Origin: Novosphingobium sp.
GTDB taxonomy: Bacteria; Pseudomonadota; Alphaproteobacteria; Sphingomonadales; Sphingomonadaceae
Reading direction: 5' to 3'
Assembly: GCF_039595395.1 (NCBI RefSeq)
Contig: NZ_JBCNLP010000006.1
Span: 563,001 to 627,000 of the forward strand
DNA length: 64,000 bases
Shown here: positions 25,537 to 32,784 of the stretch, in pieces
Layout of the letters: every line of letters starts with the position of its first letter
How positions within the stretch are numbered: position 1 is the first letter of the stretch
The notes under the pieces: generated by a model
What the model was told of the DNA's origin: nothing
The model's database searches: none
Seen by the model: the letters and a program-made list of their open reading frames with translations, nothing else
Made by a program: the position numbers and the translations under genes

Positions 25537-25899
25537 ATGGACGCTCTTGCCGTCATCAAAGCCCTAGCAGCCCTCGCGCAGGAGCATCGCCTTGCGGCGT
25601 TCCGCCTGCTGGTCCAGGCGGGTGAGGAAGGCTTGCCGGCCGGTGTGATTGGAGAAAAGCTGGGCGTCGTGTCGTCTTCCATGAGCTTCCATCTTGCAGC
25701 GTTGGCGAACGCCGGGCTGGTCACTCAGCGTCGCCAGAGCCGCCTCATCATCTACACGGCTAACTATCCGGCGATGAACGCACTGATGGGCTATCTCACC
25801 GAGAATTGTTGCGGCGGTGTCCCTTGCACGGATGACCTGCTCTGCTGCCCCAGCCCCTCTGCACCCTCACACTCCGCACCCGAGGAGGATGTCGCATGA
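25537..25899 (+). CDS. arsR: ArsR-family metalloregulator of the ars operon
   Basis: 120 aa from ATG 25537, with GGAG eight bases upstream; an ATG twelve bases earlier is a weaker alternative. A winged helix spans about residues 5-80 (LAQEHRLAAFRLL, then SSSMSFHLAALANAGLV and RQSRLIIYTAN). The usual ELCVCD metal box in the recognition helix region is absent. Cysteines instead cluster after the wing, at 91, 92, 97, 103 and 104 (ENCCGGVPC), which suggests a C-terminal arsenite site. It is the first gene of the operon and presumably represses it through the dyad just upstream. Confidence 0.9.
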   Translation: MDALAVIKALAALAQEHRLAAFRLLVQAGEEGLPAGVIGEKLGVVSSSMSFHLAALANAGLVTQRRQSRLIIYTANYPAMNALMGYLTENCCGGVPCTDDLLCCPSPSAPSHSAPEEDVA

Positions 25900-26417
25900 C
25901 TGACCGCATCTTCAACGTGCTGTTCCTCTGCACCGGCAATTCGGCTCGCTCGATCATCGGAGAGGTGCTCACCAACCATCACGGTGCGGGGCGCTTCCGC
26001 GCCTATAGTGCGGGCAGCAATCCCAAGGGTGAGGTTCACCCGATGGCCATCGAAACACTCGGCAGCCTTGGCTACGACACCGCAGGTCTGCGGTCCAAAA
26101 GCTGGGGCGAATTCACTGGCCCTGATGCGCCCCAGTTCGATTTCATCTTCACCGTCTGCGACAATGCGGCGGGCGAAGCCTGTCCCGTCTGGCTTGGCCA
26201 TCCGATGACCGCACATTGGGGTATCGAAGATCCCGCTGCCGTCGAAGGTGACGGTCAGGGCCAGGCGTTTATCAATGCCATCTCTTATCTGCACAGGCGC
26301 ATTGAGCTTTTCCTGTCGCTCAAGCTTAGTGTCCTCGATGGCATGGCGACGGAGCGCAAGCTCAAGGACATTGGCCAGATCGAAGGCGCCAGCCTCAAGG
26401 CGGAGAACCCTCAGTGA
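25896..26417 (+). CDS. arsC: Arsenate reductase, low-molecular-weight phosphatase type
   Basis: 173 aa. The anion-binding P-loop CTGNSARS starts with Cys12. A second pair, Cys88 and Cys96 (VCDNAAGEAC), matches the relay cysteines of the thioredoxin-coupled ArsC family, so all three redox cysteines are present. The enzyme reduces As(V) to As(III) in the cytoplasm. The gene overlaps arsR by four bases (ATGA) and the next reductase gene by four bases. The C-terminal about 30 residues (ERKLKDIGQIEG) are longer than in the minimal family. Confidence 0.92.
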   Translation: MTDRIFNVLFLCTGNSARSIIGEVLTNHHGAGRFRAYSAGSNPKGEVHPMAIETLGSLGYDTAGLRSKSWGEFTGPDAPQFDFIFTVCDNAAGEACPVWLGHPMTAHWGIEDPAAVEGDGQGQAFINAISYLHRRIELFLSLKLSVLDGMATERKLKDIGQIEGASLKAENPQ

Positions 26418-26848
26418 CCACTGACATCATCATCTATCACAACCCGGAATGCGGCACCTCGCGCAATGCGCTGGCCATGATCCGCAACGCCGGGATCGAG
26501 CCACATGTGGTGGAATATCTCAAGACGCCGCCCTCGCGCCCGCTGCTCGAAAGCCTGATCGCGCGGGCCGGGATCACCCCGCGCGCGCTGCTGCGCGAGA
26601 AGGGCACACCTTTTGCCGAGTTGGGCCTGGACAACCCGGATCTCAGCGACGTGCAGCTCATCGATGCGATGATGGAGCACCCCATCCTGATCAACCGACC
26701 GCTGGTGGTCTCGCCGCTGGGCGTCAAGCTGTGCCGCCCCTCCGAGGAGGTGTTGGACCTGATCCCCGCCCAGCAGCGCGGCGCCTTCGCCAAGGAAGAC
26801 GGCGAGCAGGTGATCGATGCCGAAGGCAAGCGGATCACGGCGGGCTGA
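26414..26848 (+). CDS. arsC: Arsenate reductase, glutaredoxin-coupled ArsC type
   Basis: 144 aa, starting at GTG 26414 inside the previous stop (GTGA). The active-site Cys13 lies in HNPECGTSRN, and the arginine pocket includes the INRPLVV segment. This family reduces arsenate with glutathione and glutaredoxin and is unrelated in fold to the preceding ArsC. The operon therefore encodes two independent arsenate reductases fed by different thiol systems. Confidence 0.93.
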   Translation: MTTDIIIYHNPECGTSRNALAMIRNAGIEPHVVEYLKTPPSRPLLESLIARAGITPRALLREKGTPFAELGLDNPDLSDVQLIDAMMEHPILINRPLVVSPLGVKLCRPSEEVLDLIPAQQRGAFAKEDGEQVIDAEGKRITAG

Positions 26849-27388
26849 ATGGCACCGGCGATCACCATCAGGCAGGCTGCGGTGCAGGACGGCAGCGCGA
26901 TTGCGGCCATCTATGCTCATCATGTCCTGCATGGCACCGCGACCTTTGACACGGTGCCGCGGTCGACCGACGACACGGAGGCCAGGATCGAGGAGTGCCT
27001 GGCGCGAGGCTGGCCATTTCTGGTGGCCGAACGTGACGGGGCGGTGATCGGCTATGCCTATGCCACCCAGTTCCGGGACCGCCCCGCCTATGCGGCGGCC
27101 TGCGAGGACTCGATCTATCTGCACCCCGATTATCTGGGGCAGGGCGTCGGCAAGGTGTTGCTGGCGGCCTTGCTGGTCGCGGCCGAGCAGGCCGGCTTTC
27201 GCCAGATGATCGCCGTGGCGGGTGGCGGCGAACCAGCCTCGGTCGCCCTGCATGCCAGCCTTGGCTTCCGCGATGCGGGGCGCATGCATGCCGTCGGGCG
27301 CAAATTCGGGCGCTGGCTCGACACTGTCTATATGCAGATCGCGCTGGGCGCTGGCGACAGCCTGCCGCTTGAGCGTGAACCGCAATGA
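26849..27388 (+). CDS. GNAT N-acetyltransferase, ArsN1/phosphinothricin acetyltransferase-like
   Basis: 179 aa. ITIRQAAVQDGSAIAAIYAHHV and GTATFDT at the front, and the acetyl-CoA loop YLGQGVGKVLL with GGGEPASVALHASLGF, match the Pat/Bar/ArsN1 family. In ars operons these enzymes N-acetylate arsinothricin or phosphinothricin, which are glutamate-analogue antibiotics. The ATG directly follows the previous TGA, and the stop overlaps the next start (ATGA), so it is an integral operon member. Substrate choice between the arsenical and the phosphinate cannot be read from the sequence. Confidence 0.85.
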   Translation: MAPAITIRQAAVQDGSAIAAIYAHHVLHGTATFDTVPRSTDDTEARIEECLARGWPFLVAERDGAVIGYAYATQFRDRPAYAAACEDSIYLHPDYLGQGVGKVLLAALLVAAEQAGFRQMIAVAGGGEPASVALHASLGFRDAGRMHAVGRKFGRWLDTVYMQIALGAGDSLPLEREPQ

Positions 27389-28054
27389 GCCCTTTGCAGA
27401 GATCTCTTTTGGGCCGAGGCTCTGGGCAGCTTCCTGCTGTTCGCCACCGTCATCGGCTCGGGCATCATGGCCGAGCGGCTGTCGGGCGGGAATGTCGCGG
27501 TTGCTTTGCTGGGTAACACGCTGGCGACCGGGGCGATGCTCTTTGTGCTGATCACCATGTTGGGCCCGGTGTCGGGCGCGCATTTCAACCCGGCGGTGAC
27601 GCTGGTGATGCGCCTGCGTCATGCGATCACCACAAGGGCGGCGCTGACTTACGGGGTAGCGCAAATGGCGGGCGGCGTGCTGGGCGTGTGGAGCGCCCAT
27701 GCCATGTTCGACCTGCCGGTCTGGCAGGTCTCGCAGCATATACGCACCGGCCCCGGCCAATGGCTTGGCGAAGGCATCGCGACTTTCGGGCTCGTGCTGA
27801 CCATTCTGGGCACGGTGCAGACGCGTGCTGCCTGGGTGCCGGCCAGCGTCGCGCTCTATATCACGGCGGCCTATTGGTTCACCTCCTCCACCAGCTTTGC
27901 CAATCCCGCCATCACCGTGGCGCGCTGCCTGAGCGATACCTTCGCGGGCATCGCGCCAGCCAATGTGGCTGGCTTCATCATTGCCCAGATCATCGGCGCG
28001 CTGGCGGCCCATCATGCCGCCAAACCGCTGTTTCCCGCCAAGGACATCCTATGA
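27385..28054 (+). CDS. Aquaglyceroporin (MIP family, AqpS-like) with apparent +1 frameshift
   Basis: ATG 27385 overlaps the previous stop (ATGA) as in the other ars genes and encodes MSPLQRSL. Continuation to the family sequence WAEALGSFLLFATVIGSGIM then needs a different frame. Removing one T from the run TTTT at 27407-27410 joins the two exactly and gives 222 aa. As written, the ATG frame stops at 27514-27516; without the shift only a 195-aa product from ATG 27467, lacking most of helix 1, is possible. Both pore motifs are intact: HFNPAVT and FANPAITVAR. Homologues in arsR-aqpS-arsC operons release As(III) downhill. The ArsH start overlaps its stop. This could be a base-calling error, a recent mutation or slippage. 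Confidence 0.8.
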
Positions 28055-28791
28055 ACCGTTTGCGCGACCTGCCCGATCCGGACCATCTGCCCGCGCTCAA
28101 GCCTGAGTATGCCCATCGCCATCCCGCGCTGGGGCTCGGGGCGATGGACCCGCCGCCGCGTATCCTGTTGCTTTACGGCTCTCTGCGGGAGCGGTCCTAT
28201 TCCCGGTTGGTGGTCGAGGAATCCGCGCGTTTGCTGCGCTATTTCGGTTGCGAGACGCGGATCTTCGATCCTTCCGACCTGCCGCTCCCCGATCAGGTGA
28301 CGGGCGACGATCATCCGGCGGTGGCGGAGCTGCGCGAACTCTCGCTCTGGTCCGAAGGGCAGGTCTGGTGCAGCCCTGAACGGCATGGCCAGATCACCGG
28401 GGTCATGAAAGCGCAGATCGACCATCTGCCCCTCGCCATGAAGGGGATGCGCCCGACCCAGGGCAGGACGCTGGCGGTGATGCAGGTCTGCGGCGGCTCG
28501 CAGTCGTTCAACGTGGTCAACCAGTTGCGCGTGCTGGGCCGCTGGATGCGCATGTTCACCATCCCCAACCAGTCCTCGGTGCCCAAGGCCTACCTGGAGT
28601 TCGACGAGGCGGGCCGGATGAAGCCCTCGGCCTACTACGACCGGGTGGTCGACGTGATGGAGGAGCTGGTGCGCTTCACCCTGCTGCTGCGCCCGCATGC
28701 CGATCAGCTCGTGGATCGCTATTCGGAGCGGGTCGAGAAGGATCGCCCGGTCGAGACCCATGTCGAGAAAGCGGATCTGGCTGGCGCGTAA
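28051..28791 (+). CDS. arsH: ArsH NADPH-dependent FMN reductase (organoarsenical oxidase)
   Basis: 246 aa from ATG 28051, overlapping the MIP stop (ATGA). The flavodoxin-like fold has the FMN loop LLLYGSLRERSYSRLVVEE. ArsH-specific segments are PERHGQITGVMKAQIDHLPL, GGSQSFNVVNQLRVLGRWMRMF and PNQSSVPKAYLEFDEAGRM. ArsH oxidises trivalent methylated or aromatic arsenicals to the less toxic pentavalent form using NADPH. It is the last gene of the operon; a GGAAGCA/TGCTTCC stem about 50 bases on may end the transcript. Confidence 0.94.
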   Translation: MNRLRDLPDPDHLPALKPEYAHRHPALGLGAMDPPPRILLLYGSLRERSYSRLVVEESARLLRYFGCETRIFDPSDLPLPDQVTGDDHPAVAELRELSLWSEGQVWCSPERHGQITGVMKAQIDHLPLAMKGMRPTQGRTLAVMQVCGGSQSFNVVNQLRVLGRWMRMFTIPNQSSVPKAYLEFDEAGRMKPSAYYDRVVDVMEELVRFTLLLRPHADQLVDRYSERVEKDRPVETHVEKADLAGA

Positions 28792-28966
28792 AGTGCAGGC
28801 GCTTTTGCCAAACCAGGCCGGCTTCAGGCAGGTCGGGAAGCAATCAGCCTCGCTGCTTCCGGCATGATGAAGTGGCGACTACTTCAGGGCTATCCTTGAC
28901 TCCCGCTCCATAATTTATTTTGATAATTATCGCATTGAGGAAGGCCGCGCGGCTCGGAGAAGCCCT

Positions 28967-29227
28967 ATGATGAATGTCGTGTTCAACATGCCGGTGCGTA
29001 TGCTGAGGGTGGGGGAGGACTTGAACCCCTCCCATGATGAAGGGGCAAGATTGCAGGAATGGAACTTAGGCCGGGCAATCATTCACATATTGCGCCAGCC
29101 TGATCATGACCGCCACCTGTTCACCATCGAATTTGAATATGATCGGATTGACCATCTTGCCGCTCAGCGGCTCGCTGAAGGCAGTCTGTTTAAGCGGTGG
29201 CTGGCGAGCCATGGCGAGCGATTATGA
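28967..29227 (+). CDS. Small hypothetical protein, 86 aa
   Basis: 86 aa with balanced composition: DLNPSHDEGARLQEWNLGRA, then LFTIEFEYDRIDHLAAQRL and LFKRWLASHGERL. No membrane helix or signal is seen, and the family is unknown to me. The start is uncertain, since Met codons 1, 2, 8 and 12 are all possible. It stands alone after the ars operon and points at the minus-strand small genes. Confidence 0.5.
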   Translation: MMNVVFNMPVRMLRVGEDLNPSHDEGARLQEWNLGRAIIHILRQPDHDRHLFTIEFEYDRIDHLAAQRLAEGSLFKRWLASHGERL

Positions 29228-29337
29228 CAGATGGCGGCAAAGGGAAGTCTGTGCTTCCAGATCACCCGCCCGCCGCCTTTCGTCCGAGGGGGCAAGCAAA
29301 TCCGCAGGGCGTTGCGCGGGCTTCTGCGCTCGCCTGT

Positions 29338-29571
29338 TCAGCTCGCCTTGCTTGCCAGAATGACGGCTTCAACCTTGCGGAATCCTTCCGCAGTGGCGAT
29401 GGCCAGATCAAGCGGTCTGGCGCCCAGCTTGGTGTCATGGGTGTTGAGGAAGGTGATCGCCCCGCCAGCGCCAAGCGTCTGAATCGCGATGCTCAGGATG
29501 CGCCCTTGCCGGTCAGCCGCTTCGCGCGACAAGGTCGGGCCTTGGGCGCGGCGTTGAAATGGCCGGTTCAT
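29338..29571 (-). CDS. Small DUF2384-like (MbcA/ParS/Xre toxin-binding) protein
   Basis: 77 aa. The C-terminal half reads ITFLNTHDTKLGARPLDLAI and AEGFRKVEAVI, matching the FLNTP-hP-LLGGRsPLdlA pattern of the MbcA/ParS C-terminal domain that binds RES-type toxins. The usual Pro after FLNT is Asp here, and there is no N-terminal HTH domain, so it is only the toxin-binding half. No RES toxin gene lies beside it. The ATG overlaps the stop of the upstream 69-aa gene (ATGA). It may be an orphan antitoxin remnant or a free-standing family common in sphingomonads. Confidence 0.65.
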   Translation of the reverse strand: MNRPFQRRAQGPTLSREAADRQGRILSIAIQTLGAGGAITFLNTHDTKLGARPLDLAIATAEGFRKVEAVILASKAS

Positions 29572-29777
29572 GGATATGAGCCTTCCTGTTGAAGTGATTG
29601 AGCGCGCTGCTCTCGCTGTTCGCGCTGCTTCTCCAGCCGTTTCGTGCGCTCTGCCATGGACTGCCAGACTGCCGCAGCCTGCAAGCGAATCTCGCGCACA
29701 TTGGGCAGGCTCGTCTCTTCCGCTTCGCGGCGGCTTTGCGCTGCGCAGTCCAGATAGAAGTCGCTTTGTGACGGCAT
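29568..29777 (-). CDS. Small helical protein coupled to DUF2384-like gene, 69 aa
   Basis: 69 aa from ATG 29777, with a good ribosome site AGAGGAT. It is Gln/Glu/Arg-rich and almost entirely predicted helical (VREIRLQAAAVWQSMAERTK), with a coiled-coil-like tail of repeated EQR units. It overlaps the DUF2384-like start by four bases, so the two proteins are made together and may form a complex. The function is unknown. Confidence 0.65.
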   Translation of the reverse strand: MPSQSDFYLDCAAQSRREAEETSLPNVREIRLQAAAVWQSMAERTKRLEKQREQREQRAQSLQQEGSYP

Positions 29778-29818
29778 GCTTATCCTCTGATCTGCGCGGC
29801 GGGAGAGCCTCGGGAAAC

Positions 29819-29953
29819 TCAGTCGACCATATCGGCCACGATCCTGCGCAGCTCGTCCGGAGAGAGGACGCCGCGCGGCTCGACGGGATGATGTCGCGCC
29901 GCCAGGATAATGGGATTGATCGGAAGATGGTTGTTTTTCAATTGCATATACAT
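29819..29953 (-). CDS. Very small hypothetical protein, 44 aa
   Basis: 44 aa starting MYMQLKNNHLPINPI and ending in a tidy helix, LSPDELRRIVADMVD. It lies 41 bases upstream of the 69-aa gene on the same strand, so it may be the first gene of that small operon. No clear ribosome site is visible; ATG 29953 or the Met two codons later may start it. No function is known. Confidence 0.4.
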   Translation of the reverse strand: MYMQLKNNHLPINPIILAARHHPVEPRGVLSPDELRRIVADMVD

Positions 29954-30116
29954 AAAATTGACTCGAAAAATCGGGCGCCGGTCGGCGCGGTATGATCTCT
30001 TTGATATGAGGGGAGGGGGGGCGCTTCGATCGACGGCGATCGCGCGCAGCGGTTTTCCCGCGCCCGGCCGCGATCGCACCCGAAGGCGCATCAAGCAGGC
30101 CGGACACGGGCCAACC

Positions 30117-30137
30117 CATCGGGGGAAGCCCCCGATG
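30117..30137 (-). terminator. Perfect 9-bp hairpin downstream of cspA
   Basis: CATCGGGGG (30117-30125) and CCCCCGATG (30129-30137) form a perfect stem with a 3-base loop. It lies 45 bases past the cold-shock gene stop on the minus strand. No T-run is present. It is probably the transcript end or a 3' stabilising structure. Confidence 0.5.
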
Positions 30138-30182
30138 TGCCGGACAGTTCCCAAGGCTCAGGCCGAGCCCTGGCGAACGGGT

Positions 30183-30389
30183 TCAGGCCGAGGCCAGATT
30201 GACGGCGGACTGCTTGCCGCGACGATCGGTCTCGATCTCGTAGCTGACGCGCTGGTCCTTGTTGAGCGTCGCCATGCCGGCGCGCTCGACAGCGCTGATA
30301 TGGACAAAGCTGTCCTCGCCGCCATCGACGGGCTGAATGAAGCCATAGCCCTTGTCGGTGTTGAAGAATTTGACGGTGCCGATAGGCAT
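30183..30389 (-). CDS. cspA: Cold-shock protein, CspA family
   Basis: 68 aa from ATG 30389, with AAGGAAA upstream. The OB-fold starts MPIGTVKFFNTDKGYGFIQP, containing RNP1 (KGYGFI), and RNP2 follows (SFVHIS). It is a single-stranded RNA/DNA chaperone of the cytoplasm. Several paralogues per genome are usual in alphaproteobacteria, so cold induction is not certain. The roughly 150-bp region upstream is unusually AT-mixed for this window and may hold a long 5' UTR. Confidence 0.95.
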   Translation of the reverse strand: MPIGTVKFFNTDKGYGFIQPVDGGEDSFVHISAVERAGMATLNKDQRVSYEIETDRRGKQSAVNLASA

Positions 30390-30623
30390 GGGTGTTTCCT
30401 TTTCACGAAAACGAGTACCCACCCGCAACAGCGCGGATGGAGCCGGAAGCGTGGGAAAGGAAGGAGAGCCCCACAGGAATTGGATTCGTAAATCAAATCC
30501 GGGGGTCAAGTTCCGTCGCAGGCGACGTTAGCCAAGCCTATATGTGGTCAGGATGTGGAAAAGTCAAGGGGCGATGCCTTCCGGTTGCGTGGCGAAGGCC
30601 CCCTGTCTTTGTCGATGTGTTTG

Positions 30624-31259
30624 TTAAAAATGGCGTTCAGCCTTCGGTTCGGGGCGGCTGGCGAACCAGATGACATGCTCCGAACCGCGATGATCCTTAT
30701 CCTCGCTGGTGACGATTTCCTCCACCAGAAAGCCGCTTGCCACAAGGCGCGCGGTGAAAGCCGGATCGGGGAAGGCGGACCATACGGCAAGAATGCCTCC
30801 CGGTTTCAGGGCCGATGTGACGGCGTGCAAACCATCCATCGTGTAAAGATGATCGTTGACGCGCCGGGTGATGCCTTCCGGCCCATTGTCGACATCGAGC
30901 AGGATCGCGTCATAGGCGTCGCGGGCCGCATCGATCAGCATGGCGACATCCTCGGTGACCAGCACAACGCGCGGGTCATCGAGGCAGGATGCCGTCAGCT
31001 TTTCCATGGGGCCACGCGCCCATGCGATGATCTCGGGCACCAGCTCGGCCAGAGTGACGCTGGCATCGGCCTCCAGCACGGAAAGCGCCGCCCGCAGCGT
31101 ATAGCCCATGCCATAGCCGCCGATCAGCAGATCGAGCGTGGGCCTGCCTGCCAGCCTTTCGCAGGTCATGGTGGCCAGGGCTTCTTCCGAAGCGCTGGCA
31201 CGGGTGCTCATCAGCTCGGTGCAATCGAGCAGGATGGTGAATTCCTGGCCACGCTGCAC
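30624..31259 (-). CDS. Spermidine synthase-like methyltransferase-fold protein (copy 1)
   Basis: 211 aa from GTG 31259. The protein sequence continues sensibly upstream (ending VPDGGELRLVQRGQEF) without any ATG/GTG/TTG, so the true start may be an unusual codon. It has a Rossmann core: IGGYGMGYTLRAAL (nucleotide loop), TLAELVPEIIAWARGPM, DDPRVVLVTEDVAMLI and DAILLDVDNGPEG. This resembles the spermidine-synthase superfamily, but the aminopropyl-acceptor loop is short, so polyamine synthesis is not assured. A close paralogue lies at 43271-43924. It follows the DUF6481 gene on the same strand. Confidence 0.75.
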   Translation of the reverse strand: MQRGQEFTILLDCTELMSTRASASEEALATMTCERLAGRPTLDLLIGGYGMGYTLRAALSVLEADASVTLAELVPEIIAWARGPMEKLTASCLDDPRVVLVTEDVAMLIDAARDAYDAILLDVDNGPEGITRRVNDHLYTMDGLHAVTSALKPGGILAVWSAFPDPAFTARLVASGFLVEEIVTSEDKDHRGSEHVIWFASRPEPKAERHF

Positions 31260-31387
31260 CAGCCGCAGTTCGCCGCCATCGGGAACAAGCGCGGTGGCTA
31301 TCAGATCGTGACCGGGCAGGGAAATGCGGCCGGGTGAGCCGGAGGAAGCCGAAGGGCGAGGGGGCGAAGCAAGCTCGGCGTTGTGTT

Positions 31388-31705
31388 CTAGTGCGATGAC
31401 GTGCGTGCCTTGCGCGCGGCATAGCGTGCATCGCGGATGGCCTTGCGTTCGGCCTCCGTGGGGGCGGGCATGTCTTTGGCAAGCTGCTTTGCCAGCTTCT
31501 CGGCCTTGGCCTGACGACGGGCTTGCGCGAGTGTGGCCAGGCGGGTGGCCTGCGCGGCTTCGCGTTCAAGCGCCTTTTTGGCCTTTGCGACCAACTGGGC
31601 CGGATCAGTGGCAGGCTTGGTTTTCAAACGGGCAATCGCGCTTTCTCGGGCGCGAGTGGCAACCGCTATCCTGTCCTGGAAACCAGGCTCTTTATAGGCT
31701 GTCAT
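31388..31705 (-). CDS. DUF6481 family protein
   Basis: 105 aa, very Ala/Lys/Arg-rich and predicted as one long helix. The opening YKEPGFQDRIAVATRARESA and closing AERKAIRDARYAARKARTS match the DUF6481 family, small basic proteins of sphingomonads with no known role; nucleic-acid or ribosome association is possible from the charge. It is upstream of, and on the same strand as, the spermidine-synthase-like gene. Confidence 0.8.
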   Translation of the reverse strand: MTAYKEPGFQDRIAVATRARESAIARLKTKPATDPAQLVAKAKKALEREAAQATRLATLAQARRQAKAEKLAKQLAKDMPAPTEAERKAIRDARYAARKARTSSH

Positions 31706-31864
31706 GGGAGTAAGAGACGCTTTCTGCGTTCAAGGGGACGCATCCATGCGCCAGCGTCATCAGTGCAATGACGGCTTTTAAGCGCTAGCATGGTTGGCAG
31801 GCGCTGTCCAAGTGAATGCGGCGTGCGAGGCGGGCAGGTCAACCTGCGGGAGAGGAAGGATGCA

Positions 31865-32053
31865 TTAAAAGGCAGGGCCGGTATCTGTTGGTCTGAAACC
31901 CAGACGCCAGAGATGGTCCAGCAAGGATTGAGCCTCATTCGTGGCGATTTTCCGCCTTGCGTCTTCCCGGTGGTCGATGGCGTTCATTGCTGCTCGGGAA
32001 AGCAACTGCGCTTTCCAACTGGTTTCATGCAAATCGGAAAAGGTGAGGGGCAT
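31865..32053 (-). CDS. Small hypothetical protein, 62 aa
   Basis: 62 aa: MPLTFSDLHETSWKAQLLSR followed by NAIDHREDARRKIATNEAQ and LLDHLWRLGFRPTDTGPAF. The even amino-acid use and two predicted helices argue for a real protein over the Arg/Pro-rich shadow frames nearby. The ribosome site is weak. The function is unknown. Confidence 0.4.
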   Translation of the reverse strand: MPLTFSDLHETSWKAQLLSRAAMNAIDHREDARRKIATNEAQSLLDHLWRLGFRPTDTGPAF

Positions 32054-32393
32054 GGGCTTCGCTTTCGATCGGTCGCCATCCCGCTTGAGAAGGTGTGTCC
32101 GGGCGGGGGTGGTGGAGGCCCGGTCTCACCGTCATGCTGAGGCGGAATGCTTTCCGATCGAAGCTTAACATCAAGAAACAAGCGCGCTTTGATACGGTTC
32201 CGTTCATCCGGGGCATTTTACCGCACCATAGGCGGGGCCGATCCGGGCTTCAAGGAAACCGGGCGCGGCAGAATATTTGGCAGGCTCGGGAACGGATGGT
32301 GCTTTGACCGGTAGTTTCTCGATAGGCTCCGAGGCTCAATTCGCCGTCTCGTTCGGTCGCACCCAGGGCGAATGAAGCAGGACAATCCCCAAG
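32054..32393. other. Intergenic region upstream of receiver gene
   Basis: 340 bp between the 62-aa frame and the receiver protein gene. No protein-like frame is present. A general-stress (EcfG-type) promoter was looked for near 32290: GGAAC occurs, but a GTT partner lies 20 bases on rather than 16-17, so it is not called. Confidence 0.4.
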
Positions 32394-32756
32394 ATGATGC
32401 AGAAGGCTGTCGTCCTCGTGGTCGAGGACGAACCGATTCTCCGGATGCTCGCCGTGGATGTCGTCGAGGAAGCCGGCTTCGAGGCGATTGATGCGCCCGA
32501 TGCCGATGCGGCCATGTCCCTTCTGGAAAGCAGGGCAGACATCCGTCTGGTGTTCACCGACATCGATATGCCGGGCAGCATGAACGGGCTGGGGCTGGCG
32601 GCCCGTATCCATGACCGCTGGCCGCTGATTGCCCTGATCGTGACCTCCGGAAAGGTTCGGCCTTTGGGGGGCGCCCTGCCGGGGAAGGCGATCTTCATCC
32701 CCAAGCCTTTCGACCTTCCTCATGTGATCAGCGCCCTGCAACATATGGCGGCCTGA
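32394..32756 (+). CDS. Single-domain response regulator (receiver only)
   Basis: 120 aa CheY-like receiver with no output domain. The acidic pair is in VVEDEP, the phospho-acceptor Asp in FTDIDMPG, the Thr/Ser switch in IVTSGK, and Lys in FIPKPF. It converges with, and is 28 bases from, the HWE kinase gene, and single-domain receivers are frequent partners of HWE/HisKA2 kinases in alphaproteobacteria. It is probably a phosphate sink or an adaptor for that kinase. Confidence 0.92.
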   Translation: MMQKAVVLVVEDEPILRMLAVDVVEEAGFEAIDAPDADAAMSLLESRADIRLVFTDIDMPGSMNGLGLAARIHDRWPLIALIVTSGKVRPLGGALPGKAIFIPKPFDLPHVISALQHMAA

Positions 32757-32784
32757 CACGGGCAGCGGCATTTTGGCGGACGCC

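Noticed and set aside
32280..32340. General stress (EcfG) promoter before the receiver gene
   Set aside because: GGAAC is present, but the GTT box is 20 bases away instead of 16-17.
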